From contig NZ_VIVK01000001.1 of the NCBI RefSeq assembly GCF_007828865.1, positions 5,394,001 through 5,458,000 of the forward strand: a DNA stretch of 64,000 nucleotides, written 5' to 3'. The position numbers and the translations under genes were made by a program. Source of the DNA: Kribbella amoyensis (GTDB lineage: Bacteria > Actinomycetota > Actinomycetes > Propionibacteriales > Kribbellaceae). Of the stretch, positions 60,128-64,000 are shown in pieces (positions within the stretch are counted from its first letter, which is position 1; each line of letters begins with the position of its first letter). The notes under the pieces were generated by a model, which worked only from the letters and a program-made list of their open reading frames with translations, was not told the DNA's origin and did not search any database.

Positions 60128-62134
60128 ATGGTGTCCGAGCGAACAACCCGTCCCGCCCTGCTCCGATCAGCCGTCGTCCCCTTGGTGGCGGCCGGCCTGC
60201 TGGCCGCAGGCCTGATCTCCACCACCGATCGCCCGGCCCGTGCGGGCACTCGGCCGGCCGACGAGGGACCGGTCGTGCGGGTCCAGGCGAAGGATCGGCT
60301 GGCGCCACTGTCGCCGTACCTGACCGGCGTGAACATCGATCAGTGGTTCGGCAACTCCCACGGCCTCTGGGATCCGGTCCGCGACGCCCCGAACCCGGAG
60401 GTGGTCGCCAAGACCAGACGGACCGGGCTCGGCATGGTGCGCTTCCCGGGCGGCACCTCGGCGAACCTGTACGACTGGAAGAAGGGCATCGGACCCACGG
60501 CGGAGCGGGGCTGCCAGACCGACGGCAGCGCGAACGGCGGCGCCGGGGTGCTCGACAGCGTCTACGGCCCGGACGAGTACATGGAGTTCGTCGCCGCCAC
60601 CGGTACCGAGCCGGAGATCATGACACCGATGGCGAACTCGACTCCGGCCGATGCGGCGGACTGGGTCGAGTACATGAACGCCGCGGTCGGCACCAATCCC
60701 CGCGGCGGTGTGGCGTGGGCCCAACGCCGGGCGGACAACGGGCACCCGGCGCCGTACGGGGTGAAGTTCTGGGAAGTGGGCAACGAGCCGGACCGGGTCA
60801 ACTCGCAGAACTACTGGCGCAGCACCGACCCGGTGATCGCGGCCCGCCAGTACGCGTTCGGCGGGAGCCAGGCACAGGTCGGCCAGCGACTCGCGCGCGG
60901 ATGTGACCGTCGGCCGGCCGCGTCGGCGGGTGACGGCAAGCCAGGGCAGCAGCTCACCTTGTACTATCCGCCGGCTGTGCCCGGATCGCAGACGATCAAG
61001 GTGGGAGGCGCGGTCTGGAGCGAGGTGGCGGATCTGAGTGCCGTCGGTCCGGACGAGAAGGTCTACGCCTTCGACCCGAAGACCGGGGCGGTGCGGTTCG
61101 GCGACGGGGTCCACGGTGCGATCCCACCGGACGACGCGGAGGTCCGCGCGGACTACACCTCCGGGCCGAAGCCTGGATTCGCCGACTTCTACGACGCGAT
61201 GAAGCAGGCTGATCCGGCGATCGACGTCTGCGCCAGCTGGGCGCCGGTCACCGTGGCCAGCGGGCTCGGAAACGCCTCGTTCGCCGAGTTGATGGCGCGG
61301 GCCGGCCGGGCCGGCGACTACGACTGCGTCCTGATCCACCCGTACACGAACTTCCTGCGTGACTTCGGGGACGCCGACTGGGAGACGGCTCGGGAAGGCC
61401 ACGACGAGCACATGCTGGGTGAGGCGCGAGCCACGTCACTGGTGCGCGACCTGCAGGCGGATCTGGCCGAGCACAGCACCGGTCAGGCCTACGTCGGGAT
61501 CTCGGAGTTCGGCGCTCTGTGGTTCGGCGGTCAAGGCGATGTATCGGCCTACCCGTCCTGGACGACGGCGATGTCGCACGCCACCTACATGGCCTCGCAA
61601 TGGACGCGGTACGCCCAGCTGGGCGTGCCCTGGGTGCTGGGCAACACACTGATCTCGGAGGCCCCGACGGGCCTTCGCGCGGTCCTCGGCGGCCCTTCGA
61701 CCTACGTCTACACGGTCGACGCGCTGGTGCGGGAACAACTGGCGCCGATGCTGCGCGCCGGTGGTGCCTCGGTCCGCACCAGCCTCGACGGCAATCCGCA
61801 GGTCGTCCCGGTCGAGCCAGAGCCGGGATTCGGACCCTCCTACGACGCCCTCACCGCCACCGCGACGGTCGGTGCCGATGGCAAGCTCCGGATCGTGGTG
61901 GTGAACCGGCACCCGGACCAGGCGGTGACCGCGAAGGTGGTACCGGCGGGGTACCGGCACACGGGGCAGGCCAAGGTCTCGACGATCGCGGGGGAGGACT
62001 TCACCTCGTTCAACGGGATCGAGAATCCCGACGACGTGCAGCTCGAACACAGCACCGCGAAGGCCGGGTCCGGCGACTTCGAGTACAGCTTCGCCGCGCA
62101 CTCCGTCACCGTGCTCGAGCTGTCCAAGGGCTAG
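60128..62134 (+). CDS. Exported alpha-L-arabinofuranosidase-like glycosidase
   Basis: A 668-residue exported enzyme. Signal peptide: residues 1-39. The clan GH-A barrel has acid/base E220 (FWEVGNEPD) and probable nucleophile E460 (VGISEFGAL), with GMVRFPGGTSANLYDW typical of GH51-like arabinofuranosidases. Residues about 260-348 are an inserted beta-rich module (VYAFDPKTGAVRFGDGVHG). A C-terminal beta-sandwich (LRIVVVNRHPDQAV) ends the protein. It is divergent from the sulfatase and controlled by the LacI operators. GTG 60131 may be the true start, since GGGGAG is better spaced for it. Its 3' end overlaps the convergent GNAT gene by 29 bp. Confidence 0.82.
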   Translation: MVSERTTRPALLRSAVVPLVAAGLLAAGLISTTDRPARAGTRPADEGPVVRVQAKDRLAPLSPYLTGVNIDQWFGNSHGLWDPVRDAPNPEVVAKTRRTGLGMVRFPGGTSANLYDWKKGIGPTAERGCQTDGSANGGAGVLDSVYGPDEYMEFVAATGTEPEIMTPMANSTPADAADWVEYMNAAVGTNPRGGVAWAQRRADNGHPAPYGVKFWEVGNEPDRVNSQNYWRSTDPVIAARQYAFGGSQAQVGQRLARGCDRRPAASAGDGKPGQQLTLYYPPAVPGSQTIKVGGAVWSEVADLSAVGPDEKVYAFDPKTGAVRFGDGVHGAIPPDDAEVRADYTSGPKPGFADFYDAMKQADPAIDVCASWAPVTVASGLGNASFAELMARAGRAGDYDCVLIHPYTNFLRDFGDADWETAREGHDEHMLGEARATSLVRDLQADLAEHSTGQAYVGISEFGALWFGGQGDVSAYPSWTTAMSHATYMASQWTRYAQLGVPWVLGNTLISEAPTGLRAVLGGPSTYVYTVDALVREQLAPMLRAGGASVRTSLDGNPQVVPVEPEPGFGPSYDALTATATVGADGKLRIVVVNRHPDQAVTAKVVPAGYRHTGQAKVSTIAGEDFTSFNGIENPDDVQLEHSTAKAGSGDFEYSFAAHSVTVLELSKG

Positions 62135-63032
62135 CGCCAGGTCTCGGTTCGCTGACCGGCTGGCCGGGCCGATCCAGGCGGTACCGGTGGGTGCGGTGGG
62201 TGATTTGGTAGCCCAGGGCATCGTTCACGGCCCGCATGGCGTGGTTCGACTCGGCCATGTCGGTCAGCAGTCCGCGCAGCTCGGGGTAGTCGGCGCGCAC
62301 CTGGCGGATCTGCTCGGCCTTCACCCAGCGAGCGAGGCCGTGTCCGCGGTGCTCCGTGCGTACCGCGGTGCCGTAGTGCTGCGCATCCGCCTGCCCGTCA
62401 CCCGGTACGACGAGTTCGGTGAACGCGACCACGTCACCGGACTCCTGGTGGATCGCGGCGACCGTGTGCAGGCGGTCGCCGCGCTGCGCCACCACCTCGG
62501 CGACGAACCGGGACCGCTCCACGTCCCACGCCTCCACGCCGTACGAGATGTCGCCGATCGGGGCGTCGTTCATCGCGGCGCGCGTCACGGTGAACGACTC
62601 GATCAGGTTGTCGGGCGGTGCACCCTGCCACGCCACCAGCTCGTACCCCGTGGGCGGCGCGACCGAGGGTACGTCGGTGTCTCGCAGCGGCAGCCTGGTG
62701 AAGACGAGGGTCAGCCCGACCGTGAATCCGTGCCGGGCGAGGAAGTGGTCACCAGGCGACTCCGCGACCGCGTCGGCGAGGACGATGCGCGCCTCGTTCT
62801 CCCACGCCGCTGTGGTCGCAGCGTCGAGCAACAGCGAGCCGACGCCCTTCCTGCGCTCCGCGGGATGCACCGTGAGTTCCAGCTCGGTCAAGTGCGCCTG
62901 GGACGGCTTGCTGTTGAGTCGGAGGTACGCCGAGCCGACCGGGTTGCCGTCCGCGTCGGCAGCGAGCCACGCGAGTCGACGGCTGAACGCGCGGTAGTCC
63001 GGATCGGTCAGGGGAGTGATCGTGATGGCCAA
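62106..63032 (-). CDS. GNAT family N-acetyltransferase, two-domain
   Basis: A 308-residue protein with tandem GNAT domains. Domain 1 shows LTELELTVHPAERRKGVGSLLLDAA, with an intact R-x-x-G-x-G acetyl-CoA loop. Domain 2 has HYGTAVRTEHRGHGLARWVKAEQI, also with an intact loop, and a TDMAESNHAMRAVNDALGYQ end. The layout recalls mycothiol synthase and related acyltransferases, but no motif proves that role. The start codon is TTG at 63032, supported by a TAGGTT box 6 nt upstream. Its end overlaps the glycosidase gene by 29 bp. Confidence 0.87.
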   Translation of the reverse strand: MAITITPLTDPDYRAFSRRLAWLAADADGNPVGSAYLRLNSKPSQAHLTELELTVHPAERRKGVGSLLLDAATTAAWENEARIVLADAVAESPGDHFLARHGFTVGLTLVFTRLPLRDTDVPSVAPPTGYELVAWQGAPPDNLIESFTVTRAAMNDAPIGDISYGVEAWDVERSRFVAEVVAQRGDRLHTVAAIHQESGDVVAFTELVVPGDGQADAQHYGTAVRTEHRGHGLARWVKAEQIRQVRADYPELRGLLTDMAESNHAMRAVNDALGYQITHRTHRYRLDRPGQPVSEPRPGASPWTARAR

Positions 63033-63038
63033 GCCCGC

Positions 63039-63044
63039 AACCTA
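63039..63044 (-). promoter_or_regulatory. Leaderless -10 box of the two-domain GNAT gene
   Basis: TAGGTT on the minus strand ends 6 nt before a TTG start at 63032. Confidence 0.5.
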
Positions 63045-63051
63045 ACCAACC

Positions 63052-63099
63052 ACCAGCTCACCGGGCAACCAGCTCACCGGGCAACCAGCTCACCGGGCA
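63052..63099. repeat. Three tandem copies of a 16-bp repeat
   Basis: ACCAGCTCACCGGGCA occurs three times head to tail (63052, 63068, 63084), followed by a partial ACCA. It lies in the divergent region between the GNAT and GntR genes, just upstream of the GNAT -10 box. Replication slippage or an iterated regulator site are both possible. Confidence 0.6.
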
Positions 63100-63184
63100 A
63101 CCACCAGGGCCTGGGCGGGACCGGGTGTCGGCTACCGTGCTGATGCTGCGACCGCACGGGGCCGCGGGGACGAGGGGAGCCGGG

Positions 63185-63856
63185 GTGAACCAGGGCTTTG
63201 GGGGAGAACAGGTACGGACGATCGGTGCGGACCACATCGCGCTCCGCGAGCAGGTGCTCAACGAGTTGCGCCGGCGGATCGTGGACGGCGACTACGAGCA
63301 GGGTGAGCGGCTGACCGAGAACCGGCTCGCCGACGACTTCGGGGTGTCCCGGAACCCGGTCCGCGAGGCGTTGCGGGTCGTGGAGACCGAGGGGTTCGTG
63401 GAAATCCTGCCGCGCCGCGGTGCCGTGGTGGCGACGCTGGACGACACCGCGATCCGGGACCTGTTCGCGGTGCGCAGGCAGCTGGAGACACTCGCCGCGG
63501 GGCTCGCGGCCGAGCGGGCGACCGAGCAGGATGTGGAGCGGCTGCGTGGTCTGCTGAAGGAGGCGCAGGCCGCGACCGAGGCGGGGGACTTCGACCGGGT
63601 CGCGGAGCTGAACAGTGCCTTGCACCTGGCCGTGTTCGACATCAGCGGCAACCGCTGGCTGGCGTCGTTGTCGGGGGCGATGTACCACCACGTCCACTGG
63701 GTGTTCCGCGTCGGTGCCGCCCAGCGTGCGCCGCACTCGTGGGAGGAGCACATCCGCGTGGTGGACGCGATCGCCGCCGGTGACCGGGAGGCCGCGACGG
63801 AAGCAGCTCGCGCCCACATCGAGGCTGCTGCCGCCGCTGCACTCCCGCTCAAGTAG
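63185..63856 (+). CDS. GntR family regulator, FadR/FCD subfamily
   Basis: A 223-residue regulator. The N-terminal winged helix (LREQVLNELRRRIVDGDYEQGERLTENRLADDFGVSRNPVREALRVVETEGFVEIL) is textbook GntR. The helical FCD effector domain (AIRDLFAVRRQLETLAAGLAAERA, with metal-ligand His in LHLAVFDISGN and HIRVVDAIAAGD) binds small carboxylates or metal. GTG 63185 was chosen because GGGGAG lies 5 nt upstream. It converges on the gamma-glutamyltransferase gene with a 6-bp gap. Confidence 0.92.
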   Translation: MNQGFGGEQVRTIGADHIALREQVLNELRRRIVDGDYEQGERLTENRLADDFGVSRNPVREALRVVETEGFVEILPRRGAVVATLDDTAIRDLFAVRRQLETLAAGLAAERATEQDVERLRGLLKEAQAATEAGDFDRVAELNSALHLAVFDISGNRWLASLSGAMYHHVHWVFRVGAAQRAPHSWEEHIRVVDAIAAGDREAATEAARAHIEAAAAAALPLK

Positions 63857-63862
63857 TCAGGG

Positions 63863-64000
63863 TCACCGCCCGGTCGCGTAGCCCTGCATGCCACGGGGAT
63901 TCGCAGCCGCGGTGAGCACGCCGTCCGGCTCCCGTCCCACTGCACAGAGCCGGCCGAGGCTCCACGCGTCCGCGTCGGTGACCACGTGCCCACGTCGTAC
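63863..64000 (-). CDS. Gamma-glutamyltransferase, C-terminal fragment
   Basis: The last 45 codons of a minus-strand gene are inside the window. The reading HVVTDADAWSLGRLCAVG followed by the C-terminal NPRGMQGYATGR matches the end of the small subunit of gamma-glutamyltransferases. The catalytic Thr and signal peptide lie outside the window, so activity cannot be judged. The stop is 6 bp from that of the convergent GntR gene. Confidence 0.75.
   Translation of the reverse strand, partial: VRRGHVVTDADAWSLGRLCAVGREPDGVLTAAANPRGMQGYATGR

Noticed and set aside
62106..63032. Mycothiol synthase (MshD)
   Set aside because: Tandem GNAT domains and length fit, but this layout is shared by many acyltransferases and no MshD-specific motif could be confirmed by eye.
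63052..63099. CRISPR array
   Set aside because: The three 16-bp units have no spacers and there are no cas genes. It is a simple tandem repeat.
1..64000. tRNA, rRNA, intact IS elements or prophage genes
   Set aside because: No tRNA-like cloverleaf, rRNA segment, transposase, integrase or phage structural gene could be recognised on either strand.

Overview
The window is about 64 kb of very GC-rich DNA with dense, strongly GC3-biased genes. Many genes are joined by 4-base ATGA or GTGA stop/start overlaps, and GTG starts are frequent. Coenzyme F420-type enzymes (two LLM-class oxidoreductases and an F420 reductase-like protein), DesK/NarL two-component pairs and many apparently leaderless promoters (TANNNT about 6-8 nt before the start codon) point to an actinomycete chromosome. 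Gene content and codon style resemble Kribbella and other Propionibacteriales. That assignment is inference, not proof. I see no rRNA, tRNA, CRISPR array, phage or intact insertion sequence.

Layout. 0-1 kb: end of a sugar ABC importer. 1-6 kb: a PEBP/YbhB protein, a cobalamin/siroheme pair (cobT, cobA-like), a TrmH methyltransferase, a P-loop kinase and peptide deformylase. 6-16 kb: redox and stress genes (LLM oxidoreductases, HxlR regulator with a divergent F420 reductase-like gene, SMP-30 lactonase, LigB dioxygenase, BCCT osmolyte transporter, DUF6328-like membrane protein, cold-shock protein, an orphan emfourin-type protease inhibitor, fructosamine kinase, VOC protein). 16-21 kb: a phytanoyl-CoA-type dioxygenase with a divergent AraC regulator, then a tightly coupled ABC exporter/kinase/regulator operon. 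21-26 kb: HrpA helicase and a universal stress protein.

26-34 kb holds a tripartite tricarboxylate transporter (tctCBA) divergent from an IclR regulator, a CaiB/BaiF CoA-transferase and a citryl-CoA lyase. An acyl-CoA synthetase and an SDR enzyme follow. Together they suggest uptake, CoA activation and cleavage of a citrate-like acid. 34-41 kb: M24 peptidase, a 169-bp MITE-like inverted-repeat element, a GlxA-type regulator next to an MFS transporter, SoxR with a SoxR box, and RecQ preceded by a leaderless 21-codon reading frame.

41-47.4 kb is the most unusual region. An ArsR-SRPBCC fusion is preceded by two tandem palindromes. Upstream of it lies a six-gene minus-strand operon with a two-component system and four extracytoplasmic or membrane proteins. 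Two of these carry internally duplicated His-rich motifs that look like metal-binding sites. I propose it as a candidate undescribed metal (perhaps copper) sensing and handling system. 47-56.8 kb: NAD(P)-binding/DUF2867 protein, GNAT, SDR, membrane cyclase, CapA lipoprotein, M28 lipoprotein and an M1 aminopeptidase. 56.8-62.1 kb: a small glycan-utilisation locus (LacI regulator, sulfatase, arabinofuranosidase-like glycosidase) with two matching operators between the divergent genes. The window ends with a GNAT protein, a GntR regulator and the 3' end of a gamma-glutamyltransferase.
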